Shown piece after piece: positions 14,549 through 22,687 of a stretch of 37,235 bases of DNA. A program made the position numbers and the translations under genes. The first letter of the stretch is position 1. Each line of letters opens with the position of its first letter. This DNA is from Bacteroidales bacterium (GTDB lineage: Bacteria > Bacteroidota > Bacteroidia > Bacteroidales > UBA932): the NCBI GenBank assembly GCA_017961015.1, contig JAGCYC010000063.1, positions 1 through 37,235 on the forward strand. The letters run 5' to 3'. The notes beneath the pieces are model-generated. The model was not told the DNA's origin, searched no databases, and saw nothing but the letters and a program-made list of their open reading frames with translations.

Positions 14549-16318
14549 ATGAAACGTCTTCTGCTTCTGCTCCTTGTCCTGCTTCCGCTGAATGCCGGCG
14601 GGCAGGACTACTATGCAGAGGCCGAGACACTCTACTACGGCGGCAAGTATGCCGATGCCGTCCGCGTGTCCCTGGAAGGGCTGGCCTTGCAGCCCGACGA
14701 AGCCCAGGCCGTGGAATTCTATTCCATCCTGGGTGCCAGCTACGCCCGCCTTGGCGCCTTTGACAAGGCCGCCGGCTATATGGTCCGCTGCTACGAATAC
14801 GACAAGAGCCACGGAGAGGCCGCCGGACTCACTTCTTCCCTGATTTCGCTCGCGGGTGTATATGTATATGCCGGCAAAGCGGAATTGGCGGCCGATTATG
14901 CCCTGGAAGCAATCGCCAACGAGGAGAAGATCGGCCGTCCAGCAAAACTGGCAATGGCCTGCGGCAAGGCCTGCGACGTATATCACGCCCTGCAGCAGGA
15001 TTCTATCGCCCTTGAATACGCCAACCGCGCAGTCTCCATAGCCCATAAGGAACTTGGTGCCAGGGACGAAGCCATACGCCGGAGCCAGAGGGCCTACGCC
15101 CTGGAGGGCCTGGGCCGATACGGACAGGCTTTCGCCGACCTCCGCTTCGCCGAGCAGGAGTTCCGCGAGAACGGGCCGGAGCAGTCCCTTTCCATCGTCT
15201 GCTTCCAGCTGGCGCAGGAATACGGCCGACGCGGGAACAAATCCCTGGAGCGGCAGTATCTGAAAGAGGCCGCAAGGCTCACTCGCGCCCAGGAGGACCT
15301 TCCCCTGCTTCAGAAGGTCCTCAGCCGCCTGGCGGAATCGCTGAGGGAAGACTCCCCCGCCGAGGCTTACGGCTATCTTGAGGAGGCATCGGCCCTGCAG
15401 GACAGCCTTGTGAGGAGCAAGAGCCGCTCGGAACTGGAGCTCTATCACGTAGAATATGAGACCGACCGCCGCGAGGAAGTGATCCGGGCGCAGAATGAAG
15501 ACCTCAGACGCAGCCGGAGCACGCGCAGTGTCCTTCTAGCCGCAGTGCTGCTGCTTGTTACGGGTGCTGTAGTTACGGCATACTTCGCCCTCAGGGCGCG
15601 CCGCGGAGCGAAGGCCCTGGAAAGCAGCAATGCCCAGAAAGACTATCTTCTGAAGGTCATCTCCCACGACATCCACTCCCCCGCCGTGGCGCGGCTGAAA
15701 GGGCTGCAGATGCTGCGGAAGCATTTCGGGAAGATGTCGCCGCAGGAGCAGCTGGAGCTCTTCCAGAATATGGAGCACCAGGCCACCGCCGAGGTCGAGC
15801 TAATGGACAATGTGCTCCGCTGGGCCCGGTATCAGAACGGGAAGAAGCCTGAAGAGCTGGTACGCTTCAATCTCGGTGAGCTGGCCTCGGAGGTAATCTC
15901 CCAGTACCGCCAGGTTGCCGAGCTAAAGGGTATCGGCCTGGTCCTGGATGTCGATGGCGAGCAGATTATCCGTTCCGGCCGAAGCAGCCTTATGCTTGTC
16001 CTGAGGAACCTGCTGTCCAATGCCATAAAGTTCTCGCACCGCTCCGGCGAAGTGCGCATCAGTATAAGTTCCGACGCCTCCACCGCCCGGATATGCGTAA
16101 TAGACCAGGGCATAGGCATACCTGCCGATGCACTTGAGTCGATTTTCCTTGTGGAAGGAGCCTTCCGCCGCCCCGGAACCGAAGGGGAATTGAGCAACGG
16201 GCTTGGCCTGGCCCTGAGCCGCACGCTCATACAGGCGCTGGGCGGCAGCCTCCGGGCCGAAAGCGAGGAAGGCAAGGGCAGCCGCTTTACCATAGAACTA
16301 CCCGTAAACAATGACTGA
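14549..16318 (+). CDS. TPR-containing sensor histidine kinase
   Basis: A 589-residue membrane sensor kinase. A signal peptide (MKRLLLLLLVLLPLNAGG) leads a periplasmic region of TPR-like helical repeats (about 25-300), a coiled-coil stretch, and one transmembrane helix near 328-348. The cytoplasmic part has the H-box VISHDIHSP with phospho-acceptor His at about residue 373, the N-box LRNLLSNAIKFSH, G1 DQGIGIP and G2 GLGLALS. The TPR sensor presumably binds a protein or envelope signal, which is unknown. The first in-frame codon is a GTG at 14546; the ATG at 14549 is preferred. The 3' end overlaps the response regulator by eight bases, so the two form a linked two-component pair. Confidence 0.93.
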   Translation: MKRLLLLLLVLLPLNAGGQDYYAEAETLYYGGKYADAVRVSLEGLALQPDEAQAVEFYSILGASYARLGAFDKAAGYMVRCYEYDKSHGEAAGLTSSLISLAGVYVYAGKAELAADYALEAIANEEKIGRPAKLAMACGKACDVYHALQQDSIALEYANRAVSIAHKELGARDEAIRRSQRAYALEGLGRYGQAFADLRFAEQEFRENGPEQSLSIVCFQLAQEYGRRGNKSLERQYLKEAARLTRAQEDLPLLQKVLSRLAESLREDSPAEAYGYLEEASALQDSLVRSKSRSELELYHVEYETDRREEVIRAQNEDLRRSRSTRSVLLAAVLLLVTGAVVTAYFALRARRGAKALESSNAQKDYLLKVISHDIHSPAVARLKGLQMLRKHFGKMSPQEQLELFQNMEHQATAEVELMDNVLRWARYQNGKKPEELVRFNLGELASEVISQYRQVAELKGIGLVLDVDGEQIIRSGRSSLMLVLRNLLSNAIKFSHRSGEVRISISSDASTARICVIDQGIGIPADALESIFLVEGAFRRPGTEGELSNGLGLALSRTLIQALGGSLRAESEEGKGSRFTIELPVNND

Positions 16319-16949
16319 GCCCATACATATACTCCTGGTGGATGACCATCCGCTGATGCTCCTGGGAATCAGGGCTATGCTGGAAGACCATCCGGAGATA
16401 ATCCTGGACGGCACCGCCTCAGACGGCGCAGCGGCCTTCGCAATGGCCGCCGAGCTCCGTCCGGATGTCCTGCTCTTCGATATCGTAATGCCGGTTATGG
16501 ACGGGATAGAACTTGCCCGCAAAATGAGGGCCGAGCTTCCCGGAATAGCCCTTCTGGCACTGTCCAGCGACACTTCCATAGCAACGCTGGAGCCTCTGCT
16601 GCATATAGGCATAGACGGTTTCCTGCACAAGAGCTGCGACGAAGCCACGCTGATCGCCGCCATCCGCAGCGTCGCCGACGGCTACGAATATTTCGGTGCC
16701 GATATAGCCAGGCTCATCGAACGCATCTCCCTGGCGAAACGCCCTTCCGACAGCCTCTTCACCCCCCGCGAGCTGGACGTGATACGGCTCAGCTGCAAAG
16801 GCCTGCAGTACAAGGAAATCGCAGGGGAACTGCACATCAAGTATCTCACCGTCGTAACCATCAAGAACAACATCTTCCGCAAGCTTGGCATTAACAATAC
16901 GGTGGAGCTGGTGGTCTATGCCATCAAGAAGAACCTGATAAGCCTCTAG
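16311..16949 (+). CDS. LuxR/NarL-family response regulator
   Basis: A 212-residue transcription regulator, normal in length. The receiver domain (1-125) has the acidic pair VDDH at residues 10-13, the phosphorylated Asp at 57 in DVLLFDIVMP, and the Lys of GFLHKS. The C-terminal LuxR helix-turn-helix runs from LFTPRELDVIRLSCKGLQYK to VELVVYAIKKN. It overlaps the end of the histidine kinase gene by eight bases, so that kinase is its likely partner. Target genes are unknown; the upstream lipoprotein and secreted protein are candidates by proximity only. Confidence 0.95.
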   Translation: MTEPIHILLVDDHPLMLLGIRAMLEDHPEIILDGTASDGAAAFAMAAELRPDVLLFDIVMPVMDGIELARKMRAELPGIALLALSSDTSIATLEPLLHIGIDGFLHKSCDEATLIAAIRSVADGYEYFGADIARLIERISLAKRPSDSLFTPRELDVIRLSCKGLQYKEIAGELHIKYLTVVTIKNNIFRKLGINNTVELVVYAIKKNLISL

Positions 16950-16973
16950 GGCACTGTTCCCGGCCGGAAGCAC

Positions 16974-17003
16974 TTGCCATTCCGTGAAAAATAATTAACT
17001 TTG
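16974..17003 (+). promoter_or_regulatory. tRNA-Arg promoter (TTG-N19-TAacTTTG)
   Basis: TTG at 16974-16976 is separated by 19 bases from TAACTTTG at 16996-17003. The spacing and both boxes fit the Bacteroidetes housekeeping promoter. The tRNA begins 24 bases downstream. Confidence 0.72.
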
Positions 17004-17027
17004 CATTCCCTTTCGGTGAAAAGGAAC

Positions 17028-17101
17028 GGTTCCGTAGCTCAGCTGGATAGAGCAACAGCCTTCTAAGCTGTGGGTCTCGGGTTCGAATCCCGACGGGATC
17101 A
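17028..17101 (+). tRNA. tRNA-Arg (anticodon UCU)
   Basis: A complete cloverleaf. The acceptor strands GGTTCCG and CGGGATC pair with two G-U wobbles. The D arm is GCTC...GAGC, the anticodon arm ACAGC-CTTCTAA-GCTGT carries anticodon TCT, and the T arm is TCGGG-TTCGAAT-CCCGA. The discriminator base is A at 17101. The 3' CCA is not encoded. It reads AGA codons. A structured palindrome begins six bases after its end. Confidence 0.96.
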
Positions 17102-17107
17102 CGAAAG

Positions 17108-17226
17108 GCACAGACGCCACGGTCGAAGACTGTGGCGTCCATTGTGCAAAGGGGGCCTCAAGCTCGCTTGAAGGCCCCCTTTGTGCGATGGATGCCATAC
17201 TTGCGGAGCAAGGATGGCGTCTGTGC
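17108..17226. repeat. 119-bp cloverleaf-like palindromic element behind tRNA-Arg
   Basis: The outer ends form a perfect 12-bp inverted repeat, GCACAGACGCCA (17108-17119) and TGGCGTCTGTGC (17215-17226). Inside are three hairpins. The first is GACGCCAC-N11-GTGGCGTC. The central arm is about 30 bp (GGCGTCCATTG... mirrored by ...GATGGATGCC) with only G-U-compatible changes and one bulge. The third is GATGCCAT...ATGGCGTC. Open frames starting MASI(A/V)QRGP appear on both strands because of the symmetry; I do not call them genes. No recognisable coding gene lies between 17227 and 17295. Confidence 0.85.
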
Positions 17227-17295
17227 TATGCTCGTGATAAGCTCCCCGCAGGGGGATGGGATGTGGCCGCCGCAGGCGGGCAAATCCTCCCTTGA

Positions 17296-18321
17296 TCACA
17301 AGATCGCCGCCAGCTGTTCTATCTGCTCACGGCTGGTGGCCCAGGAGGTGGCGAATCGCACCGCCGTGTGCGTGACATCGACAGCTTCCCATACATCGAA
17401 ACCCACTTGGGTCGACAGCTCCTTCATACGCTCATTCTCCAGGATTACAAACTGCTGGTTCGTAGGCGACTCCAGGAAAAAAGGAATCCCGCGGGAACGG
17501 AACACTTCCTTGAGCAGCCCCGCCATCCCGATGGCGTGGGCGCTTATCTTCAAGTACAGCCCGTCGGTAAAAAGGGTGTCGAACTGTATACCCAGAAGCC
17601 GGCCCTTGGCAAAAAGGGCCCCGTGCTGTTTGACCGTAGTGAAAAAGTGCTTCGGCGCGCCTTTGGGGAAGACCACAGCCTCTCCGCAGAGCGCACCCAC
17701 CTTGGTGCCTCCTATATAAAACACATCCACCAGATCCTTCAGATCCTCCAGAGAGAAATCACATTCAGGGCTTGACAAGCCATAGCCAAGGCGGGCGCCG
17801 TCCAGCATAAGCGGGATGCCGTAGGAGGAAGCTACGGAGTGAAGGGCCTCCAGCTCGGAGCGGGTATAAATCGTCCCGTACTCCGTAGGGAAAGAGATAT
17901 AGACCAGTCCCGGCCAGACCATATGATCCTTGTTGGGATCGGCCTGGAAAGAGGCCAGGAAGGCCTCCAGGGCATCGGCCTCCATCTTTCCGTCGCGGCC
18001 CTCTATGGTGAGGACCTTGTGCCCGGTATACTCCACTGCCCCGGCTTCGTGCACCGCGATATGGCCGCTGCGTACCGCTACCGCACCTTCGTAAGGAGCG
18101 AGCAGGGCGGCGATAATGGTGGAGTTGGTCTGTGTGCCGCCTCCAAGAAGATACACCTCTCCCCCGGGGCCAAGGCCGCAGGCACGGGCGATACGCTCAC
18201 GCGCACTCGCCGTAAAACGGTCTTCACCATAACCGTCGCACTGCTCCAGATTGGTCCGGACCAGGGCTTCCAGGATGAGGGGATGGGCTCCCTCGGAATA
18301 GTCGCACTTGAATGAAAGCAT
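17296..18321 (-). CDS. ltaE: Low-specificity L-threonine aldolase-type PLP enzyme
   Basis: A 341-residue fold-type I PLP enzyme of the beta-eliminating lyase/threonine aldolase family, expected to cleave threonine or allo-threonine to glycine and acetaldehyde. The PLP Lys is at residue 207 within FYIGGTKVGALCGE. LMLDGARLGYGL carries the Asp and Arg that contact the cofactor. The N-terminal DYSEGAHPLILEAL and QCDGYGED match the family's usual TxGMxxA-like opening only loosely. Substrate preference (L-Thr, L-allo-Thr or other beta-hydroxy amino acids) is not visible. It lies downstream of the M6 protease, behind a terminator hairpin. I see no consensus promoter box in the 50-base gap. Confidence 0.88.
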   Translation of the reverse strand: MLSFKCDYSEGAHPLILEALVRTNLEQCDGYGEDRFTASARERIARACGLGPGGEVYLLGGGTQTNSTIIAALLAPYEGAVAVRSGHIAVHEAGAVEYTGHKVLTIEGRDGKMEADALEAFLASFQADPNKDHMVWPGLVYISFPTEYGTIYTRSELEALHSVASSYGIPLMLDGARLGYGLSSPECDFSLEDLKDLVDVFYIGGTKVGALCGEAVVFPKGAPKHFFTTVKQHGALFAKGRLLGIQFDTLFTDGLYLKISAHAIGMAGLLKEVFRSRGIPFFLESPTNQQFVILENERMKELSTQVGFDVWEAVDVTHTAVRFATSWATSREQIEQLAAIL

Positions 18322-18338
18322 ACTGAATACAATTAATC

Positions 18339-18363
18339 AAGCCGCCGGAAAAACCGGCGGCTT
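18339..18363 (-). terminator. Hairpin terminator after the M6 protease gene
   Basis: AAGCCGCCGG (18339-18348) and CCGGCGGCTT (18354-18363) form a 10-bp stem with a five-base loop, nine bases past the protease stop. The T-tract after it on the minus strand is weak (TTGATTAATTG), so some read-through into the aldolase gene is possible. Confidence 0.65.
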
Positions 18364-18371
18364 TCAGTCAA

Positions 18372-20846
18372 CTATTTGTCTACGTCGTACCAAAGGGTTT
18401 CCGAGGTACCGTCGTAGTAAGTGAGAACGGCCTTATAGGTGTGTGAACCGGAGGAAAGGCTGCTCACTGCAGGAGGCGTGCTCACAGCCGAACCGTCCAG
18501 ATACCACGCAGTTGAGTGCAGAGTCTTGTCCACGGGAGCCACAACCGAAGGAACTCCTTCGGAAATGCTTATTACGGCCGCGCCATACTGTGCGGGGCTG
18601 GGATCGGGGACGGGGAATTCAATATCGGCATATACCAGGAAATCGTAGTATACGGTAGTGTTGTTGCTGGAGAACGCTGTCGTAGTCCAGGAGCTTGAGC
18701 TCAGGAAGTTATTAAGCCTGTAGTTGCCTCCGGCCGATGAAGTCACGGGTCCGTACATATAGAAGGGATATTCCCCGCTGACCAGCCCGGTCAGGCCATA
18801 GCCGATATAAACATCCTTTCCGGACGGTATGGTAAGGTTGGCGTCGGAGATATCTACGGTGAAATAGACATCGGACTGGGGACTGTTCACTTTCCTTGAA
18901 AGGACACGCTCGGTTCCGAAGAAGACAAGGACGTAGGCGTCGGTATAGGTGCAGTCGCTGAATCCGAAGGTTATGCTCTTGAGCTTTGCCCCGGCAAGTT
19001 TGAGCTGCGAAATCTCGGCCGCAGAATAGCGGAAGCCGGCAGCCTGCTGACCGGCTCCGAGACCACCTCGAGTGAGGCTCTGGTTCTCGTCAAACTTATA
19101 CAGAATGGCACCTTCACCCTCTCCTACGCGGAAAAGTGTCACATCCATAGTCTCGGCACGGGCGCTGATGGGTACGTTTATCGAGAAAGGTACATATCCT
19201 TCCTTGCGCACGGTAAGGACCTGCTCGTAGGAGGCGTTCTCGGCCAGGGTAAAGCTATATGACCCGTCGGATGCGGAGGTGGTGACAAGGTCGGTAGGCA
19301 GGGTACCCTGGACCGCTTCGAAGGGATAGGCCGCCTTTGAAAGCACAACCTGTGCCCCTGAGACGCCGTTTCCGTCGGTATCCGTAATCTTACCGGACAG
19401 AGTCCTGGAAGTATTGAAAGTGGCAGTGAAAGTAACCTGGGTGGAGCTTCGGCTTATATTGGTCAGAGACAGGCCCAGCGAAGATCCGGACCAGAGACTT
19501 GGACTGATGGAACGGGCCGAAGTGCTGCCGAACATCATATTGGTGTACTGAGACCTCGTAGGGATGCCGCCCGAGGTGGTCAGGATATAGAAGCAGGGAT
19601 GGTCGGAGTAGCAGTTAATCTCGTTTGTGTTCTCCCAGAGATACTCTGCGGTTATGCCGCTGGATACGGTATTCTTGGACTGGTCCACGTGGTATATTGC
19701 CATTCCGTAGTCGGGGATGGAGGCATCCCAGCCCTGTCTGGTGCGGCATTCCAGGATATAGTACTCTCCGGCATTGCTGCTGCTCACCTTGTAGGACTTG
19801 TTGTTCTGCACGGGCTGCAGCGTATAGGAACCGGAAGCGGTTATCTCTTCGGGTGCATCGGCCCAGCCAAGCATATAGCGTTCCAGGGCATTGAAGTACG
19901 GGGGACGCCTTCCGCTGTCCAGATACGGCCCGCTGGCCATTACGTCATAATAGCTGGTGGTCCCTGTCTCACCGTTTTCCTCATAATCGGTGTCGTAGAA
20001 ATCGGGCACTCCCAGAGAATGGGCGAATTCGTGGGTGGTCGTGCCGATACCGCACATCTCGCTTCCGCTGGAACCGCGAAGCTCGGAAGTGCAGAAATAG
20101 GTGCCGATGTTAACCCCGTCGAAAGTTCCGTATCCGGTGGACTTATGGGGCCAGATGGATTCAGCACCTGCGCCTTCGGCCTCGTTATGACCGGCGTAGT
20201 AGAACAGGACCATATCTACGTAACCGTCATTGTCGGTATCGTAGTCGCCAAAATTAATCTGGCTGTCCAGGGCCTGGCAGGCCTGATACAGGGCCACGCG
20301 GGCGCCGTTGTCGTCGTAGTACTTGGAACTCTGGGTCAGGGTAACAGGGCCGTACACGTCGAAGGTGGGACGGTACTGGTTGCCGGAATTCTCCATATAG
20401 AAGTCCCGGACCGAACCGTGGCCGCCGTTGGCGGAGTATCCCTCCTGGTTCAGAAGGTTGGTAAAGGCCTGTTTGGGATTGCTTATCACGAAAGTGGAAT
20501 CCGAGAAGTTCACCAGGACGACCAGGATCTTGCGGTCGCCGAAATTGGTTACGGGCGGATTGTCGTGGGAAGACCAGCGAGCCCTCCTTTCCGCCCTGGC
20601 ACGACGGCCGATGGCCCTCTGGACCTCATTGATAGTGGAGGGATGCCAGAAGCCGTCCTCGCCCTTTTCCACCACATTGCCGGAGGCGTCGGTGGTCCAG
20701 TGGAAGAACTCGTCGCCGTGGTTCTGAAGCACTATCACGCTTCCGTCCGGCTGGGTGTATTTAAATGTCCACGGAGCTGCGGGGATTGCAGATGCGAACT
20801 GTGCCGATACCAGCACAAACGCAAGAATTGTCAAAATCTTTTTCAT
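18372..20846 (-). CDS. Secreted M6-family metalloprotease (immune inhibitor A-like)
   Basis: An 824-residue exported protease. The signal peptide is MKKILTILAFVLVSAQFASA. The M6 catalytic region (about 100-430) has the zinc motif HEFAHSLGVPD, with His272, Glu273 and His276, followed by the YYDVMASG Met-turn. A DYDTDNDGYVDMVLFYYAGH stretch before it is Asp-rich and may bind calcium. A carboxypeptidase-regulatory-like beta domain begins near LSGKITDTDGNGVSG (about residue 500), and two further beta-rich regions follow. Such enzymes digest extracellular or host proteins; the target is unknown. It starts one base after the stop of the collagen-like lipoprotein gene, so the two form an operon. Confidence 0.93.
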   Translation of the reverse strand: MKKILTILAFVLVSAQFASAIPAAPWTFKYTQPDGSVIVLQNHGDEFFHWTTDASGNVVEKGEDGFWHPSTINEVQRAIGRRARAERRARWSSHDNPPVTNFGDRKILVVLVNFSDSTFVISNPKQAFTNLLNQEGYSANGGHGSVRDFYMENSGNQYRPTFDVYGPVTLTQSSKYYDDNGARVALYQACQALDSQINFGDYDTDNDGYVDMVLFYYAGHNEAEGAGAESIWPHKSTGYGTFDGVNIGTYFCTSELRGSSGSEMCGIGTTTHEFAHSLGVPDFYDTDYEENGETGTTSYYDVMASGPYLDSGRRPPYFNALERYMLGWADAPEEITASGSYTLQPVQNNKSYKVSSSNAGEYYILECRTRQGWDASIPDYGMAIYHVDQSKNTVSSGITAEYLWENTNEINCYSDHPCFYILTTSGGIPTRSQYTNMMFGSTSARSISPSLWSGSSLGLSLTNISRSSTQVTFTATFNTSRTLSGKITDTDGNGVSGAQVVLSKAAYPFEAVQGTLPTDLVTTSASDGSYSFTLAENASYEQVLTVRKEGYVPFSINVPISARAETMDVTLFRVGEGEGAILYKFDENQSLTRGGLGAGQQAAGFRYSAAEISQLKLAGAKLKSITFGFSDCTYTDAYVLVFFGTERVLSRKVNSPQSDVYFTVDISDANLTIPSGKDVYIGYGLTGLVSGEYPFYMYGPVTSSAGGNYRLNNFLSSSSWTTTAFSSNNTTVYYDFLVYADIEFPVPDPSPAQYGAAVISISEGVPSVVAPVDKTLHSTAWYLDGSAVSTPPAVSSLSSGSHTYKAVLTYYDGTSETLWYDVDK

Positions 20847-20847
20847 G

Positions 20848-22539
20848 CTAGTAACGGATTACGAAATAAGTCTGGTCGGAGGTGGAGAGGATGAGTTTTT
20901 CCTGCTCGTATGAAACTACACTTACGCTCAGGGATTCGGTGCTCTGCTGAACGCCCTGCTGGCTTACAGTGAGGCTGAGAGTAGCCGATGATCCGGCCGA
21001 TGTGCTTGAAGGAAGCGGGCCCAGTTCCCACTGCTTGAGCGTGGAAGGCTCGATGAAGCGGAACCAGGACTGACCGGCAGCATCATATCGGCTCATATAG
21101 TGCTTGGTCTTGTCGTAAGTGAAATTATTGGTGCCGGAAGCCCTCCAGATACCGAAGTCGGAAGGGACCTGGGAGCCGGTGGTGCCATCCTGTTCTACCA
21201 GGACGCGGGCCACCTCCACTCCGTTTTCCTTGAACAGGACGTTGCCGAAGCGGGGTTCTCCGCTGTTGGCCTGGACCTGCACGTAAACGGTCTCAGAGCG
21301 CATCGCGCGGGTGCGGACATAGCTTATCCAGCTCACGTCGGAGCTCACGGTATATGCGATATTGCTCTGCAGGGGAAGCTGAATCTGTCCGCCGGCCTTG
21401 GGAGCCTGGACTACATTGTTGGTGAAAATAATCTCTCCCTTTACGCAGTCCAGCGAAGCCACTACTGTATAGCCTTCGCCGTCATTGGCAAGCACCACCA
21501 CCTCGCAGCTCACGACGGGATCGGGAGCGGTGAGGGTGATGGTTCCGGCAGTTGCGCTGCTGGGCGTAGCCTTGGCAATCCAGCCGCCCTGGCCCAGAGC
21601 CTTCACGGTATTCTTGGAAGAGCCGCCGCTGAGGGTGTAGCCGATGGTCTTGGTGGCGCCGGGGACAGTAAGAAGGATCTCCTGGCTGTCAAAAGAGATC
21701 GTAAGCTCCACCTTTCGGGGAATCACGATGCTGCCTCCTCCGTTAAGGAAGAGGGTTACGGAATTGGGATCGGAAGTGTCGACGCTGGAGATGGGGCCGT
21801 CGTTGGAACCGCCGCCGCCCTGGGAACCGTCGTAATAGGTTGCAATCTTGGTCCAGCTGACGCCGTTGTCGTAGGACACCCACCAGAAGCCGTTTTCCAC
21901 CTTCAGTTTGGGAGTTACGCCGTCCTTGCCGTCCTTACCGTTCTGGCCGTCGGTACCGTTCTGACCGGGTTCGCCGGGTTCGCCAGGTTCGCCGGGGTCA
22001 CCGGGTTCACCGGGTTCACCGGGCTCACCGGGGTCACCTTTGTCACCCTTGGGACCGGTAGCACGGACCTTGTTGCCCTGGGCATCCAGCAGCCAGTTGC
22101 CGTTGAGAGTCCAGTACCAGAGCCCGTCGCTGTCCTGACGAAGGCCGATCTGAGGCGTCTGGCCGTCATTTCCATCCTTGCCATCCTTGCCATCCTTGCC
22201 ATCCTTGCCGTCCTTACCGTCCTGGCCATTCTGGCCGTCGGCTCCGTCGCGTCCGTTACGCAGATATACGGTGGAATGGTCGGAGAAAACCAGTTCGTAC
22301 ATAGTCTCTCCGTTCATTGTAACCTGTTTTACGGAGAGCAGTCTCTTGTCTTTCTGAAGGGCGTCAACCAGATTGCTCAGGTCCGAGATGTCGCTGTTCA
22401 TCCGCGCGACCTGGGCCTCGATCTTGGCCATACGCTCCTGTAAGTCCGCAATGTCCTGCTTGATGGCGCTGTCGTCATAACGCTGGCAGGCGCTGACGAC
22501 AAACAGAATGGGAAGCAGAACTCTTAGCAAATTCTTCAT
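20848..22539 (-). CDS. Collagen-like lipoprotein with PL29-type N-terminal (DUF4988) domain
   Basis: A 563-residue surface lipoprotein. The signal peptide MKNLLRVLLPILFVVSAC ends in the lipidation Cys. A heptad-patterned coiled coil (about 20-65) precedes the DUF4988-type domain. Two blocks of Gly-X-Y triplets follow: roughly ten triplets dominated by GKDGKDGKDG (about 94-124), and a longer block of GEPGEPGDPG type (about 163-208). GLWYWTLNGNWLLD and TPKLKVENGFWWVSYD are the usual neighbours of such blocks. BACON/Ig-like beta domains fill the C-terminal half (WISYVRTRAMRSETVYVQV). This arrangement is typical of Bacteroidales 'PL29 family lyase N-terminal' proteins, where no lyase domain need be present. 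The gene has its own strong promoter and leads into the M6 protease. Confidence 0.88.
   Translation of the reverse strand: MKNLLRVLLPILFVVSACQRYDDSAIKQDIADLQERMAKIEAQVARMNSDISDLSNLVDALQKDKRLLSVKQVTMNGETMYELVFSDHSTVYLRNGRDGADGQNGQDGKDGKDGKDGKDGKDGNDGQTPQIGLRQDSDGLWYWTLNGNWLLDAQGNKVRATGPKGDKGDPGEPGEPGEPGDPGEPGEPGEPGQNGTDGQNGKDGKDGVTPKLKVENGFWWVSYDNGVSWTKIATYYDGSQGGGGSNDGPISSVDTSDPNSVTLFLNGGGSIVIPRKVELTISFDSQEILLTVPGATKTIGYTLSGGSSKNTVKALGQGGWIAKATPSSATAGTITLTAPDPVVSCEVVVLANDGEGYTVVASLDCVKGEIIFTNNVVQAPKAGGQIQLPLQSNIAYTVSSDVSWISYVRTRAMRSETVYVQVQANSGEPRFGNVLFKENGVEVARVLVEQDGTTGSQVPSDFGIWRASGTNNFTYDKTKHYMSRYDAAGQSWFRFIEPSTLKQWELGPLPSSTSAGSSATLSLTVSQQGVQQSTESLSVSVVSYEQEKLILSTSDQTYFVIRY
21950..22045. 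repeat. In-frame 9-bp repeats coding GEPGEPGDP
   Basis: Near-identical 9-base words (variants of GGGTTCACC) encode the Gly-Glu-Pro/Gly-Asp-Pro triplets of the collagen-like lipoprotein. Length change here would stay in frame. Confidence 0.8.
22163..22257. repeat. In-frame 9-bp repeats coding GKDGKDG
   Basis: CCATCCTTG is repeated four times in a row, then degenerates. It encodes Gly-Lys-Asp triplets. Slippage would add or remove triplets without breaking the frame. Confidence 0.82.
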
Positions 22540-22560
22540 AATTCATTTATTTGAAACTTA

Positions 22561-22591
22561 CAAATATATGAAATCACTTTGTTTTTTCAAA
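22561..22591 (-). promoter_or_regulatory. Promoter TTTG-N19-TAtaTTTG for the lipoprotein-protease operon
   Basis: Minus strand: the TTTG element is the complement of 22588-22591, followed by 19 bases and TATATTTG (22568-22561). This is a full match to the Bacteroidetes consensus. The leader to the ATG at 22539 is about 15-20 bases and AT-rich. Confidence 0.8.
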
Positions 22592-22632
22592 ATGCGGCAC
22601 TTTTGCCGATGCTGCCGGGCCTCCCGGGAGAA

Positions 22633-22663
22633 CAAAAAAAGAGGTGCGGAACTGCCGCACCTC
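22633..22663 (-). terminator. Intrinsic terminator of the rnf operon
   Basis: Minus strand: a 9-bp perfect stem GAGGTGCGG/CCGCACCTC (22663-22641) with a 5-base loop, then seven T residues (22640-22634). It lies 24 bases past the rnfA stop. This is the clearest terminator in the window. Confidence 0.9.
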
Positions 22664-22687
22664 CCATAGTAGAATGTAAGGACTGTC

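Noticed and set aside
16995..17719. MASI-type reading frames on both strands near the tRNA
   Set aside because: They arise from the symmetric palindrome at 17108-17226; one runs antisense through the tRNA and the other continues antisense to the threonine aldolase.
21100..22443. 447-codon plus-strand open frame
   Set aside because: Antisense to the collagen-like lipoprotein; its repetitive Gly/Val composition simply mirrors the Gly-X-Y codons.
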